Assembly: GCA_026419775.2 (NCBI GenBank)
Contig: JAOPGA020000310.1
Location: 1-48,159, forward strand
Direction of reading: 5' to 3'
DNA length: 48,159 bases
DNA from: Acrasis kona
Taxonomy: Eukaryota; Heterolobosea; Eutetramitea; Acrasida; Acrasidae
Below are positions 1 through 10,736 of the stretch, in pieces (the first letter of the stretch is position 1; every line of letters begins with the position of its first letter). Both the position numbers and the translations under genes were made by a program. The notes under the pieces are model-generated. The model had not been told where the DNA came from and ran no database searches. It saw only the letters and a list, made by a program, of their open reading frames with translations.

Positions 1-162
1 CTCAAACGAAAATCGTACAGATGTAACGAAGACCTTTTTGACAAAAAGACCATTTGAGCACGTTTTGTTGATCGAGTATAACAACGTTACAATCCACACA
101 AAGTAAAAAGAATATATAACTATTTATTAGAATCTATACATACATGTATAAGTATTGTGATT

Positions 163-1062
163 TTATCTACGTGCTGCAATTTGGATGATTCCACCAATAA
201 GATACAAACCACCAGCAATAATCCATAGGATGGATGCCAAATTTAAGAACGAACCATTCAAGAAGGTTCTATTGAAAACCAACCAGCCGATGGCACCAAT
301 GACCAAGCATACGCTAGCAATGGTATAGAGAACAGTTGCCAAACCATTCAAGTACAAACCTGCAACTAAATCCTTTGGTGCTACTTCATAAGTAGGTGCT
401 CTGTTCAAATTGTTCGTACTTGCGCTTGTAGGCTTGTTGAATGAGTTCATGTAGTTGTGGTACAAGTAGATACCATCAACGACAGATGCATAATTTCTAA
501 TGGCAAAGTGCAATAAAATGAGACTGGAGCCGATGATGAATAAAATCATACCGGCATTGAAGGAATTAAAGTTGTCGGGTCTTGCCAACCATAAAGCAGC
601 TCCGACAATGTTTACAATACTGCCGCCCATGAAGATTATGTTGCTGAAAATGTTCAAAAGCCAGTATGGTGATCTGGAAGATCTGTTACCTAGTCCTAGT
701 GAAGCGATGAGACCTAAGAATCCAGCGAGCGTGAAGAAGGAAAAGGCAATGATCCAAAGAATACCTGTGGCCACCAAGTGATAACTAAAATCTGCCAATG
801 CAATAGCTGCACCAACCTAAAAATGTGTTAATAAAAAAATGTCGATAAACGCACTCACCAATAATAGGGATCCTCCAATAAACATGCTTAATCCTGCCAA
901 AGCGCTTAGAATTTGTGATATGGCGTAGAATGCTCCTCTTCTGACGACGGGTGTGGCATACAAGTTGGTTTGGGTGACTGTGGTGGAAGTCACGGAGGTC
1001 ATTCCTGGTGATTTGATGGGTGCGGTATAGACGGCATTGTTAGTTGCGTATGCTGTGGACAT
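163..1062 (-). CDS. multi-pass membrane protein, unknown function (2 exons)
   Basis: Exon 1 is 1062..859 and exon 2 is 816..163, with a 42-nt GT-AG intron at 817..858. Splicing joins 68 codons in phase to 217 more, giving 285 aa. The ATG at 1060-1062 opens a hydrophilic N-terminus rich in Thr/Ser/Val, followed by at least five strongly hydrophobic stretches: around the exon junction, near the start of exon 2, two mid-exon-2 segments, and a C-terminal pair ending in AARR. This is a polytopic membrane protein with a short cytosolic-looking tail. I do not recognise the family. The Tyr-rich linker NYASVVDGIYLYHNYMNS and the Gly/Ile/Leu-rich helices are the most distinctive parts. The stop lies in AGATAAAATC, so the 3' UTR may be very short. 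Confidence 0.8.
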
Positions 1063-1990
1063 TTGTTGGTTTGTTAATAAAAAAGATCAGATTTTGATCG
1101 GCGAGTTTTAAACGGTGTATTTTTGGCAAAATTAATATTTTTACCTAATTCATAAATAGGTCTTATGCTTTTTTTAACGAACTGAAAAGATATTGCGGGC
1201 CAACAGGATGAAATGATCTCGCTTTTAAATATTTAAGCTCGCTCGGTGAATGTGATGCAAAAGGTAGAATTCATACAACCTTCAATTTTCTGTTCATTCA
1301 GAAAAACCGCGCTTTTTACTCATTACAACAATAGTTTACGTTTCCATATTTGTTATCAAAATGTACGAGCTCACCATCAACTACATATTGTTTAACCCAG
1401 AGCTTTTGACAATATTAGTAATTACATTATACTAGAGTGCTTCCCATGACGACCTTGATCGGTGTGTTGTTGGTCTCTGGAGAACGGGTTGCGTTCTAGC
1501 GTTGGCTTAATCTCCGAATTAAACATGCTTTTCGTGGAATGACAAATATACAATTATACAACACATGCGTGGCATGAAATTTATCTGTTGCTCGCTACCA
1601 AGGGACATCAAAAAGATCAAAGCTTTTAACTTTGTATCCTATACAGCCTTCTTAAGACCTTATTCTTTTGGCATTGTTCTCCATCCGTACCACTTCCCAT
1701 TCAAACTTTAATCATTACAAGTACGTATTACCCTGCCATTCTACATCCGAAGTCTTTTCGATACTAATTGAAATTGCAGTATTTATTTTATATTGACTAC
1801 TTTATGTGCCAACAAATGATGTGATGGACAATACATCATAAGAAGATCCAAACGATTCGCAATTATAAAAATATACAACAATGGAAGATTATTATCTATT
1901 TTTTGAATTAGATTATACAAATATAGTAAGTTGTTTTGTTCTATAAATTGCCCTTCATTTCAAATAATCTTTTTTTATCATACAAAACAA
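1063..1990. other. intergenic region, no supported gene
   Basis: No frame shows a convincing protein. A short ATG frame at 1881 stops its open reading at a GTAAG at 1926 and might be a 5' exon of the arrestin-like gene, but its phase does not match any acceptor I can find. The stretch around 1437-1540 is less AT-rich than its surroundings and could hold a non-coding RNA. I see no box C/D or other diagnostic motif there. Confidence 0.4.
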
Positions 1991-2440
1991 ATGCTTTTGA
2001 GTACCGCCACACAAGACAATGATTTCTTCGACACAATATCATTGTATGAGAGCGACAAACCTATCGTAATGCAAAAGTTCAAAAGAATATTTAGGGGAAG
2101 GGGACAAGAGGTGTCTTTGCGCGCAACCATTCCAAAAAGCAATTATATGACTACGGAGATTATCCCTATATCTTTGGAAGTTAGCAACAGAACAAACTTC
2201 AATATGCACAGATTCGACATTGTCCTCACTCAAGTGGACATGAGTGGCGGATTTACAAAAAAATGGGAGAGACATACAAGCGGATGCGTCGAAAAAGGAT
2301 GCTTGCAGACTCTTATCAAATTCCAAATACCTAAAGATTTAATGATTGGGCCAGACATCGTGACTACACTATCTATAAAAGGAATCATGTCGATGCATAG
2401 AGATTTAGTGGCATGGTCTTTTATCAACGTCTCGAAATAA
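1991..2440 (+). CDS. arrestin C-terminal-domain-like protein (short)
   Basis: About 149 aa from the ATG at 1991; an in-frame ATG at 1931 would add 20 residues of low-quality sequence. The central part reads like the second beta-sandwich of arrestins: a basic segment, then RATIPKSNY, a hydrophobic strand with Asn-Arg-Thr (the usual 'N.S.' turn), a strand FDIVLTQVDM, and later GPDIVTTLSIKG. Arrestin and alpha-arrestin proteins are adaptors for receptor trafficking. Only one of the usual two domains is present, so the gene may be a truncated copy, a one-domain family member, or may have unrecognised upstream exons. The family call rests on strand pattern, not on a unique motif. Confidence 0.5.
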   Translation: MLLSTATQDNDFFDTISLYESDKPIVMQKFKRIFRGRGQEVSLRATIPKSNYMTTEIIPISLEVSNRTNFNMHRFDIVLTQVDMSGGFTKKWERHTSGCVEKGCLQTLIKFQIPKDLMIGPDIVTTLSIKGIMSMHRDLVAWSFINVSK

Positions 2441-2672
2441 TCGTGTCTTGCAGTCTCAAATGCTTTGTAACTTGTATAATATAATCACCTGAGATAAGGT
2501 GTGTATAAATTTTGTTTTGATTATCAATTTTGTTTGTTGTTGTGCAACTGTAAATTTCTTTCTGAATTCAACTTTACCGGCCTTCAAAAATGTAAAATCA
2601 GAAGACATGTTCATGACTGACGTCAGGGTTCATGACCCTTACATTCACTTACAAACTTTATGATTTTGACAC

Positions 2673-4253
2673 ATGAATACCGGAGTACTTTTGATTGAGA
2701 ACGACGCTCGCAATTTTATTGATTATGAAGAATACAACGAAGAAGCGCAACAAACAAACAAGTTTTCAAAAAAATCACACAACATCAAAAGCGCAATTAA
2801 ACATTTCTTAGTATCCCCATACAACATCTCTATTGAGATAACATTCATTTTATTATGTATTATTGGTCTCTCTATCGGTTTATCAACATTCTTTAGCATC
2901 AATGCAAAGGAGCAGAACAATCTTCGAATACAATTAGACATCACTGCCTCAGTAGTACACGAACGTATTAGCGCAGTAATATTCGATGCCATTAGAGTCA
3001 CCAAAATTCTATCGGCTTTGGTGCTCGTTCGTAACGGAACCATCAACTACTACAGTGAGTTTAAGCCCTTCATGGAAAAGGGGGAAATTTTCGTCAAGGG
3101 GGTGGCAGGGCTACAGCTTGTATCGGCAGTGACCAACTCAGAACGCAATTCATTTATTGAAGAAACAAGAAAAATGGGAGGTTTATACAAAGACTTTAAG
3201 TTTTTAGATTTGAACACGAAAACAAATCATTTAGTTCCCTCCGCCGTTCATGAAGAATACTTTGTCATCATTCACTCTGCTCCCATTTCTGTATCGGAAA
3301 ATATTTTAGGTTTTAATGTAAATAGTTCACCGACGGAATCACAACAAGTAAATCATTGTAAAAAGACTGGAAATGATTCCGCGACGGAGGCATTCACTCT
3401 TGTCGAAAATGTGCGTGGCTTTGTGTATTATTCTCCAATTTACAATTCTTTACAATCTATGGTCGGATTATGTACTGGAGTGTTTCATGTATTACCTTTA
3501 ATAAATCAAGCGGTCGACGAAGCTGTCGTAGTGACCATTTTAGATTCAAACTTGACTTCAAGTAATGCTAATCAGATTATTTATTACAATGGTGTTTCTG
3601 AATTATCCTTGTTAGATCCTTCAAAGGTCAGAAGGCATCTGGAAAGTACGTCTTCCATGCAATATAAAGATTCGATTTTTTTAGCCGATCGTAGGTGGGA
3701 TGTTTACTACGCTCCTTCGCCGTCCTTGATTGTGAGATTTGATGATTACGAAAAGTGGATAGTGTTGGGTGTGTCCATCATTGTGAGCTTGTTTGTGGAG
3801 TTTGTAATCGTTATTTTTATCAAAAGGATAGAGCACAACCACCTCCTAAACAAGTTGAGCGTGGACAGAGTGAACATATTGCAGGAGACGCAGACAAAGT
3901 TAAATCACTATTTGGAGCGTATAGCAAATAAAGAAAAAGAATCTAGATTAATTTTAGATACTATTCCAGATTTTATAGCAATTGTTGATGACTTTGGAGA
4001 AATTACAAGTGCTAATTTGAGTTTTATTGAAAACGTTCATGTAACAACACTTGCGAACGAAGACTACTCTTTGAATATCAAATCCTTCTTCCCAGATTTG
4101 AAGGAATTCTTTTTTCAAGAGGTGGCGTTTATTGAGCAAATCAGAATGAGAAAGATTAACGGTACATTTGTACCCGTGTCTATTTTGGTGAAGAGAATGC
4201 ATGAACAAAAACAGTACCTTCTTGTCATCCGGAGTCTTGTTGAACAAGAATAA
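2673..4253 (+). CDS. CHASE-domain and PAS-domain transmembrane receptor
   Basis: Single exon, 526 aa. Residues about 50-72 form a first membrane helix. Residues 75-355 form an extracytoplasmic region with a CHASE-like core (GVAGLQLVSAV, then ERNSFIEE, VHEEYFVIIHSAP and the late block RRWDVYYAPSP). Residues 361-383 form a second membrane helix, followed by a short coiled coil and a PAS domain (about 425-515: LILDTIPDFIAIVDDFGEI to the end). CHASE domains bind small extracellular ligands and normally sit upstream of histidine kinase, cyclase or RGS-type outputs. Here the protein ends seven residues after the PAS domain (VEQE, TAA), so no output domain is encoded. It may signal through partner proteins or be a 3'-truncated gene. 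Confidence 0.8.
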   Translation: MNTGVLLIENDARNFIDYEEYNEEAQQTNKFSKKSHNIKSAIKHFLVSPYNISIEITFILLCIIGLSIGLSTFFSINAKEQNNLRIQLDITASVVHERISAVIFDAIRVTKILSALVLVRNGTINYYSEFKPFMEKGEIFVKGVAGLQLVSAVTNSERNSFIEETRKMGGLYKDFKFLDLNTKTNHLVPSAVHEEYFVIIHSAPISVSENILGFNVNSSPTESQQVNHCKKTGNDSATEAFTLVENVRGFVYYSPIYNSLQSMVGLCTGVFHVLPLINQAVDEAVVVTILDSNLTSSNANQIIYYNGVSELSLLDPSKVRRHLESTSSMQYKDSIFLADRRWDVYYAPSPSLIVRFDDYEKWIVLGVSIIVSLFVEFVIVIFIKRIEHNHLLNKLSVDRVNILQETQTKLNHYLERIANKEKESRLILDTIPDFIAIVDDFGEITSANLSFIENVHVTTLANEDYSLNIKSFFPDLKEFFFQEVAFIEQIRMRKINGTFVPVSILVKRMHEQKQYLLVIRSLVEQE

Positions 4254-5034
4254 TAATAGCCTTGTTGCTGTTAGTGCAATAAAGAATACATTCTATGATG
4301 AGATTTCCAACACTTCGTTGTAATATCCATAATTATCAACATTTTAATTATTACAATCACAAACACAATAAAAATAACAAAAACATTATGATGAAACGCT
4401 ATTGCCTAGCACTTTTCAGATGGAACTGTGATCGACTTTATAAAGAAACTAAGAACGGCACTGACAACATTTTTTCAATTTGTATTATAAAGGGCGATGC
4501 ATATGGTCTCGGCCTTTGTTTTGTGAAATCATTCTGATATTAATATAAATGAATATGACCATAGCTTGAAGCAATTAAGGCAAACAAAGAGGGCAAAGGA
4601 ATGAAAAGAAACCGAAGAAAAGAGGATGAGGACAAGGAAGATAAGAGAGGATGAAGAATAAAACTATTAAACCGTCACATTTTGTGCACTTGGAGTTAAA
4701 CTTATTTCTGAGATCTGCTACTTGATTGTGATTTGATAATCGATCCACATTCCAGAGAAGTATTCTGATGGTGCAGAACTCTAAACGGGCACGAAACAAA
4801 TCGTAATGACTCAAATCAATTCCAACTTGATGTCAGGGACACAATTTCTTGCAGTCCTCCAACTGCATGAAGGATACTGCAATAATGTTATGTTAATTCT
4901 CTGAAGTTTTTCTGCTAAGCTATTCTATTCATATATGTTCCTTAAGCAGCCGAAATGAAAATAAAGTACTAGCGACGAACATTCTACAGGGTTAATTGCA
5001 GTTATATTACGTTTGTTCAACAAAACTATTGAAG
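4254..5034. other. intergenic region, no supported gene
   Basis: Open frames here are short and compositionally poor (Asn/His/Lys-rich, or Phe/Leu/Cys-rich on the reverse strand). I looked for a lost RGS, cyclase or kinase output domain for the upstream CHASE-PAS gene and found none in three forward frames. A purine-rich tract lies at about 4590-4655. Confidence 0.4.
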
Positions 5035-6588
5035 ATGGTTGTAATAAATTCACACAATATGGAAGAAGGTGAACAAAATGTACAGTTTAACACAGAGAAA
5101 ACCATTAATATGGAACACAATGACGACACTAAACATGAATATATCGAAACTACAACGGCACATTCAACTCCAATACAAGAAGTTGAAATGAACGAACCAC
5201 AGTTGTTACTCCAAGATAATTTGAACAAGCATCAATCAAATGTAGATGATTCTCGTGAAATTGACGAACAAAAAAATGCGGAGATTTTAGAAGTCAAAAA
5301 CGTCACCCTCGCCGCACCACCACACAATACGTTCACCGAACAATCAGAGAATGATATCAACATGAGCGAGACTTCATCAAACGCTTCAAATATAAATCAA
5401 GAACAAAAGACCGAATTAACAACACAAGACCAAATGGAAGTAGACACAATTGATAAATTGCCCCCAAAACCAACTAAAAAAAAAATTGTACCTGATTCTG
5501 ATTCTGACTCTGATTCTGACTCATCCGAAGATGAAGAGGAACAAACCAGAAAGTAAGTCAACCCGTTTTAATTGTAAATTAATTAATTTTTTAGAATGTA
5601 TGGTTTTGCAAAAAAAACAAACGTAGAAGATAATGAACAAGAAGATAAACCAAGAGTGGAAAAAAGTCATTCGTCAACATTGGATCCAATACTAGGATAC
5701 AAAGAAGAAGAAATTTCTCTTGTTCCCCAACAAGATCCATCAACCATGAAGTTATTAGGCACCATTTACAAGCTCATTGAAGCGTTGGTCATCATACGTG
5801 TCAATCCTCCGCCAAAAGATTCTCAAAGCTCAGACATTATACCTGTTCAGTTAGTTCCTACTTCCATGCGCCAAAAGATTACAGTCAAAGAAAGTCACAT
5901 TCCAGTGCGCATCTGCGAAGGTAGCGTGCTATTCAACTCTGAAGGAAAGGCAATTGGTAAAGTGTGTGACATTTTCGGACCCATCCAACAGCCGTTCTAT
6001 ACTATAAGGTATCCATCACCACAAGTCATGGAACAAGTCATCCAAAATGCTTCAGACATTTTCTACAATGACGAACATGCATTGTTCTTTGACGCCAACT
6101 CGGTCATACAAACATCTATCAAGGGTTACGATAGATTTAGTGCCAACGACGAAGATAATAATGACTTTTCCGATGATGAACAAGAAAAATCTGTAAATAA
6201 AGAAATGTTCCATATTCCTCAACCATTGATACCAGAGTTGGAATCTGAAGAGGCCATGTTAAATCCTGATCTTTTGTTGATCCAACAAGAATTGAGTCAA
6301 CCAATCAAAGTCCATCACACCAATCAGAGAGGAAACAATAGAAGAGGTAGAGGAAGGGGAAGAGGCAAGGCACATCATAATAACCCAAGACACACGCCTT
6401 ATGACGCAACGAAATCACCCATTCCGCCACCATTTGTGGTTCCCACGGGCGTCTCTCATCAAGTGCTTTCAGAGGACATGAGCACATTCAAGGAGTCTTC
6501 ATCGCTTATTGTGGAACCCACATCATCAACAACACAAACAAATGAGGTCACTGTTCCATCAAGCGGACAAAACCCATTTGCAGCATAA
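5035..6588 (+). CDS. NAF1: H/ACA ribonucleoprotein assembly factor NAF1
   Basis: Two exons, 5035..5552 and 5595..6588, with a 42-nt intron (5553..5594) joining the two halves of a Lys codon. The N-terminal half is acidic and disordered, ending in a SDSDSDSDSSEDEEE tract. The conserved Gar1/Naf1 core follows in exon 2: IIPVQLVPTS, then EGSVLFNSEGKAIGKVCDIF, GPIQQPFYTIRY and a FYNDEHALFF segment. A Gly/Arg box (RRGRGRGRGK) and a Pro-rich tail follow. NAF1 binds dyskerin/Cbf5 during assembly of H/ACA snoRNPs and telomerase RNP in the nucleus and is then exchanged for GAR1. In-frame ATGs at 4996 and 5059 are alternatives; 5035 is a compromise. The gene converges on the RCC1-like gene with 13 bp between stops. 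Confidence 0.88.
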
Positions 6589-6601
6589 AGCACCTTTATT
6601 C

Positions 6602-7969
6602 TTATACATCAACTATTGCAATTGTATATCCACTTCCTGCAAATAACTTGTGAGGTTTGCCATTGAAATGTCTTGGTCCGAAACCATAAGATCTTCTTGT
6701 AGCCAAACTGTCAATTGCAACGAAAGCTCTGTTGTCCTCAAACAAACAAGTTATAGTATTGTCGCTTGCTGAGCATGATGTAACGTTTTGTAAAGCAAAC
6801 TTCTTTCCATTCTGTTCGTAATGATCCACAAGTATAGGTGTCTGTTGGCTCTTTCCCCACATGTACAAATCACCTTGATCCGAAACTGCGGCGCTCATGG
6901 ATGATCCAAGAGCAAAGTCCTTGATCTTTATTTGTTTCGAAGTGAAGGTTTCCATCAGTGCTGGTTTCTTGACACCATCGAACTGTCCTCCAGTATATAA
7001 AAATCCATTACTTTCTACTCCAAGTTGGTTTCCGCTGTTCTTTCCAAATACGTAAACTTTTCCATCTTCAGTGAGGACACCTCCGAATTGATCGGCAAGA
7101 GAAATTTTTAATACTTTTGCATCCTTGAAGAATTCAGAGTTAATGTATTTTGGTTCTAAACTATTTGAGTTCGCATTGTTGCCTAGCATCCCCCATGCAC
7201 CTTTTCCCCAAGTATAAGCTTTTCCGTCTAAAAATGTTGAAAAGTGGTGTGAGTATTGATAACTACCTTTTGAGACAGCTCCCATGTGGTACTTCGCACA
7301 ACTTACTTTAACGATCTTGACTTCGTTTTTTGAAAAGTACTCAACCTTTTTTGGAGTGGTCAAGTCACCGCCATTGGGGTGGCCTAAAGCTGGGTTCCAG
7401 ATCTGGAAGCCCAAAAAGCTCCTTCCACCATAGCCCCATGTAAATAAATCTCCTTGTTGCGTTACTGCGGCACTAATGCAATCGCCTGCTGAGACTTCAA
7501 CAATTTTATGGTTATCAGGGAATTTTACAAGTTCAGGACCGTATGTTGGGGTTACACCTCCTGTACCTAATTGTCCGTCTAAATTTAATTAGTTTTTTTA
7601 TTATCATAAAATGCTTACACCCGTTCGCTCCCCAAGAGTAGACATCACCGTTTTCGGTACTGCACAAAACATGTGTCTTTCCACAGGATACCTTGTCTAT
7701 TCTATTTTTGCTTGCTAATGGTGTAAAAGCGGAGATCAGTGTTGGCGAATCAACTTTCGAGACTTTTGAATTCAAACCCAATCTACCGTCCTTGTTGTTA
7801 CCCCATGACATCAAATATCTACCTAACTATTTTTAGTAGAGACGAAAAGTATAATTACCTGGTGCCTGTGTTGATTGTGAGTAGGCTAATACTATTAATA
7901 ATCGTGACTAAGTCTCGGATACTTACCTCTAGAGAAGCCATACACATTCTTGCGTGCGTGGTTGAACAT
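6602..7969 (-). CDS. RCC1-repeat protein with predicted mitochondrial targeting (5 exons)
   Basis: Deduced exons: 7969..7927, 7885..7859, 7822..7619, 7578..7267 and 7227..6602, giving 403 aa. Introns are 41, 36, 40 and 39 nt. The 39-nt intron (7228..7266) has no stop and keeps frame, but splicing it restores the canonical RCC1 junction (VSKDGKAYTWGKG). Joining at 7618/7579 restores WGANGYGQLGTGG. Repeats of the type G.vy.WG..G.LG run through the whole protein, consistent with a seven-bladed propeller. The N-terminus (MFNHARKNVYGFSRAYSQST) is basic, has no acidic residue and contains an R-x-Y-S-type presequence cleavage site. I infer a mitochondrial RCC1-like protein, by analogy with RCC1L in mitoribosome assembly, rather than the nuclear Ran exchange factor. 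The 27-nt second exon is a microexon. Confidence 0.82.
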
Positions 7970-8256
7970 TGCTGGTTTCGTTGACTTTCACAATTCGAAG
8001 AAGAAAAAGTTGACCCGACCAGCAAGATATTTCCATGTTGAGGGAAATGTTAATGTACACTAACAATCTATGACAAAAGCGCGTCGGTACTTTTCCAATC
8101 CTTAAAACTTTTAGTTAAGAAATTCACAGTGAGATAGTCAGAGAGAATATTTATTGTTACACAAATGACTTAATGTATGTATACCCCGACTACTGTGGCA
8201 AAAAAATTAAATAGAAACAATACACTGCTTTGTCCAGACAAAAACCTAAATAATAT

Positions 8257-8699
8257 TTAGTCCCAGTTTTGCAATTTATCCGCTGCTTCATTTCCAAATG
8301 GAATGTTGGCATGGGCCTGGACATAAATGAGCTTGCAGCTAGCAAAACGATGCTTCTCTGTGATAATGGCAGAGAGGAGCTGATTGTCACATACTCGAAG
8401 CTTTTCTTCTATAGGGGTCAGCTTTGAGAAGCTATGAACTGCTTTGATACCAGAGACGCAGTCAGTCATAACAGAGACATTTTGAATGTCTCTAGAGCGC
8501 CTTAAAGCTTGAAGGAACCCATAGAGTTCTGCTCTATAGTTGTTGGCTATGCCTGGTATTCTTCCGTACTCCACCTTATCAGTCTCTAAATGGTCTCGGC
8601 CTAAATAAACACCTAATCAAAGTTCCCACTATTTACTACCGCATATGCAGCAATAATTTTGTCTTTGTTTGCAGAGCCATCTTTATAGGATGTTGACAT
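8257..8699 (-). pseudogene. RNase H-like domain, frameshifted, isolated
   Basis: Read from the ATG at 8697-8699, the first 24 codons give MSTSYKDGSANKDKIIAAYA and stop after NSGNFD. From there the correct reading continues in another frame (LGVYLGRDHLETDK onward) to the stop at 8257. The two halves need one base restored near 8626-8632. Together they hold the full RNase H catalytic set: Asp in DGS, Glu in AELYGFLQAL, Asp in MTDC, His in QAHANIPFGNEAAD and the final Asp. This is a stand-alone domain of 147 codons. It could be a relic of a non-LTR retroelement RNase H or a broken cellular RNase HI. No reverse transcriptase flanks it. Confidence 0.65.
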
Positions 8700-9054
8700 T
8701 TACTTTTAATCTGTCTGGAAGTGCGGTTGGTCCTGTCTACGGGCCTTTATGACTACACAAAAGGATAAATATAAAGAGTGAATTACAGCACCTCAATATC
8801 ACTGATATGAGTTTACATTTGACTTATAATACCAATGGAAAGAGCCTATGCCAAATTTTCAACCTGCCATACCTAGTGAACAATACTTTTAGCCTGTGCA
8901 TTTTGTTGAAGAGTGTGAAGCTCGAAGAAGGTTTTTGAATTTAACAGTTTATTTTACCTCGCGGATTATTTAAAAGTTATTTCCCCTTTTAGTCCCCGAG
9001 GATTCCGGTCGGATTTCTTCGAGAGGATTCCTGTTAGGTAACAAATCATAATGT
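8700..9054. other. intergenic region, no supported gene
   Basis: No coding frame or RNA motif that I can support. Part of the decayed island between 8.2 and 11.3 kb. Confidence 0.35.
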
Positions 9055-9800
9055 TTATTGCCCTCTCATTCTCTGATCTGCAATTAATCTTTCCAATTCT
9101 AGAACGTTCCCTAAATGTAAAATTTCTTGCTGTTGCCGCTCTCTCTCAATTTGAACACGCTCTCTCTCAATTTGAACACGCTCTCTCTCAATTTGAACAC
9201 GCTCTCTCAACAATTGGTTTATTCTAGATTGTACTCTTACTTGCAGATCCTCCTCAACTTCGCGATCTACAATCATATTTTAAGTAAGTTTTACTTTACA
9301 ATTATTATACCTTGATCTACAATAAATTCCTCATCATCCATTTCATCATGTAATTCACTGTTGTCGCTATTTAGGTCGATCTGTTGATGTGCTGCATCAA
9401 TTTGATGAACTTGATAATCAAGATCGGCTTCTACTTCATTCTCAAACTCATCCTCATCCTGAAAGTCTGGGAGGTTTGAGAACAGATTCGACAGTATCTC
9501 CACCGTGGAATTTGTTGCATACATACTATCATCTAAGGCCTTGGGTTCAAGGTATTGATGATGAATCTCCTTCAGGTATGTATTTAACCTAATGAGATCT
9601 AAGATGGCTTCCTTCGCTTCCCTCTGTGTCCTCGACTTCACTGCCACTTGAAAAAACTTTGTAGCACCACCCACAGACCATGAATCGAGTTGAGAATTGG
9701 TTTTCAACATATTAACAGAGTTAACTCTCAAGTTGAATCGTTCAGTTTCAGAATAATTATCACGATAAGATATTTCAAATACGTACACCTTCACAATCAT
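9055..9800 (-). CDS. hypothetical protein with acidic linker and coiled-coil repeat tail (2 exons)
   Basis: Exon 1 is 9800..9311 and exon 2 is 9266..9055, with a 44-nt GT-AG intron (9267..9310) rebuilding an Asp codon; 233 aa. The first ~100 residues form a mixed domain (MIVKVYVFEISYRDNYSETE, then SWSVGGATKFFQVAVKSRTQ, then a helical stretch with Leu/Ile/Arg). Next comes a very acidic segment (QDEDEFENEVEADLDYQ). The tail is a predicted coiled coil with three perfect copies of the heptad RVQIERE. I do not recognise the family. The gene sits among retroelement-like debris, so it may belong to a mobile element. Confidence 0.6.
9138..9200. repeat. 21-bp tandem repeat, three perfect copies
   Basis: Units at 9138-9158, 9159-9179 and 9180-9200 are identical (GCTCTCTCTCAATTTGAACAC), followed by a partial fourth copy. 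The unit is a multiple of three and encodes one heptad of the coiled coil in the overlapping gene, so copy-number change would lengthen the coil without breaking the frame. Confidence 0.95.
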
Positions 9801-9953
9801 GAACTCTCAGTGTTAAATTGTTTGACAGCTGTCAAAGTTATTGTAATCTATTAGATCATACCAATTCAACTGGATCGTGAACATCAATAGCAACAAGCTT
9901 CTTCTTGGTCTGACATGCTGGCAATAAAATAAGATTGTTATCTACATCTATTG

Positions 9954-10418
9954 ATGTTATACTTTCCGGCCGAAGTCATAAATGTTACAGCAACACCAAC
10001 CAATTTGGAACCTGCCATCGTTATAACTCAAATTCCACCAGCCACAGTATCCCCACCAGAACAAAGGAGAAGGAGGAATTTAGAGGCACTTTCAAAAAGG
10101 CTTCAAGTATTTTTACGTTTCACAAGATTCACTCTAAACTCGCAAATCGATTTTATTAAGAGGTTTCTGCTACCTAGCAATTTTAAATACATCTCTAATT
10201 AAAAAGCAAAAAATACAAGAGGACTATGAATAAAACTACCTATATCAAAATCAAAGTTGATTCCGATACTTATTGACGATTTTGGGTTAGTATTCCATCA
10301 TCAAGAATGGACAAAACAATTTGATCACACCAGAGGTGATTATATTGCCCAGCACAAATGGAGAATTGAAGGAATAGATCAAGGGCAAGTACGGATTTAC
10401 AGATGCACTTGTCATTAG
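9954..10418 (+). pseudogene. degraded coding sequence, possibly transposon-related
   Basis: One forward frame carries protein-like sequence in two blocks. The first is 9954..10202, starting MLYFPAEVINVTATPTNLEP and continuing with a basic PPEQRRRRNLEALSKR segment. The second is about 10237..10418, with PILIDDFGLVFHHQEWTKQ and ending RIYRCTCH before TAG. Two in-frame stops around 10203-10231 separate them, and no GT-AG intron of the size used elsewhere removes both. The second block, with its Trp/His/Cys spacing, resembles the N-terminal DNA-binding parts of some transposases, but I cannot name a family. Confidence 0.35.
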
Positions 10419-10736
10419 CAACGAGCAGCTTTCTCGGCTATGTTAGTTTTTTTTTTCATCGGCGTTCCCTCCATCGCTTTTTTTCTGCTACACGGTATTG
10501 AACCTGTGACATCCACCTGGCAGCCGAGTAAAATACTAGCTAAGCCAGATTGGCTTGAAATCGTGAAAACTTGAGGCAGACCAATTGAACAAAAATTATG
10601 TTGTATTTAAAATTATCTATTCATCGTTAACACATTGATTTGGGATCTTGGTTGTAATAAATCTTTCAAATAGTGCGGTTTGGAGACCTTGGCAATTCGT
10701 TCGTACCAGTACGCGAAATGATACGTGCCGACCTTT

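Noticed and set aside
1881-1925. Short ATG frame ending at a GTAAG, considered as first exon of the arrestin-like gene
   Set aside because: No acceptor downstream joins in the correct phase to the arrestin-like frame.
4295-4814. Forward 80-codon and reverse 79-codon frames after the CHASE-PAS gene, considered as lost output domains
   Set aside because: Asn/His/Lys-rich or Phe/Leu/Cys-rich with no RGS, cyclase or kinase motif.
10480-10560. tRNA-like sequence on the minus strand with a B-box (CAGGTTCAATACC) and an A-box-like TGGCTTAGCTAGTA, followed by an A-rich tract
   Set aside because: The acceptor ends do not pair and the T-stem has a mismatch or bulge. It could be a decayed tRNA or a tRNA-derived SINE, but the evidence is too thin for a feature.
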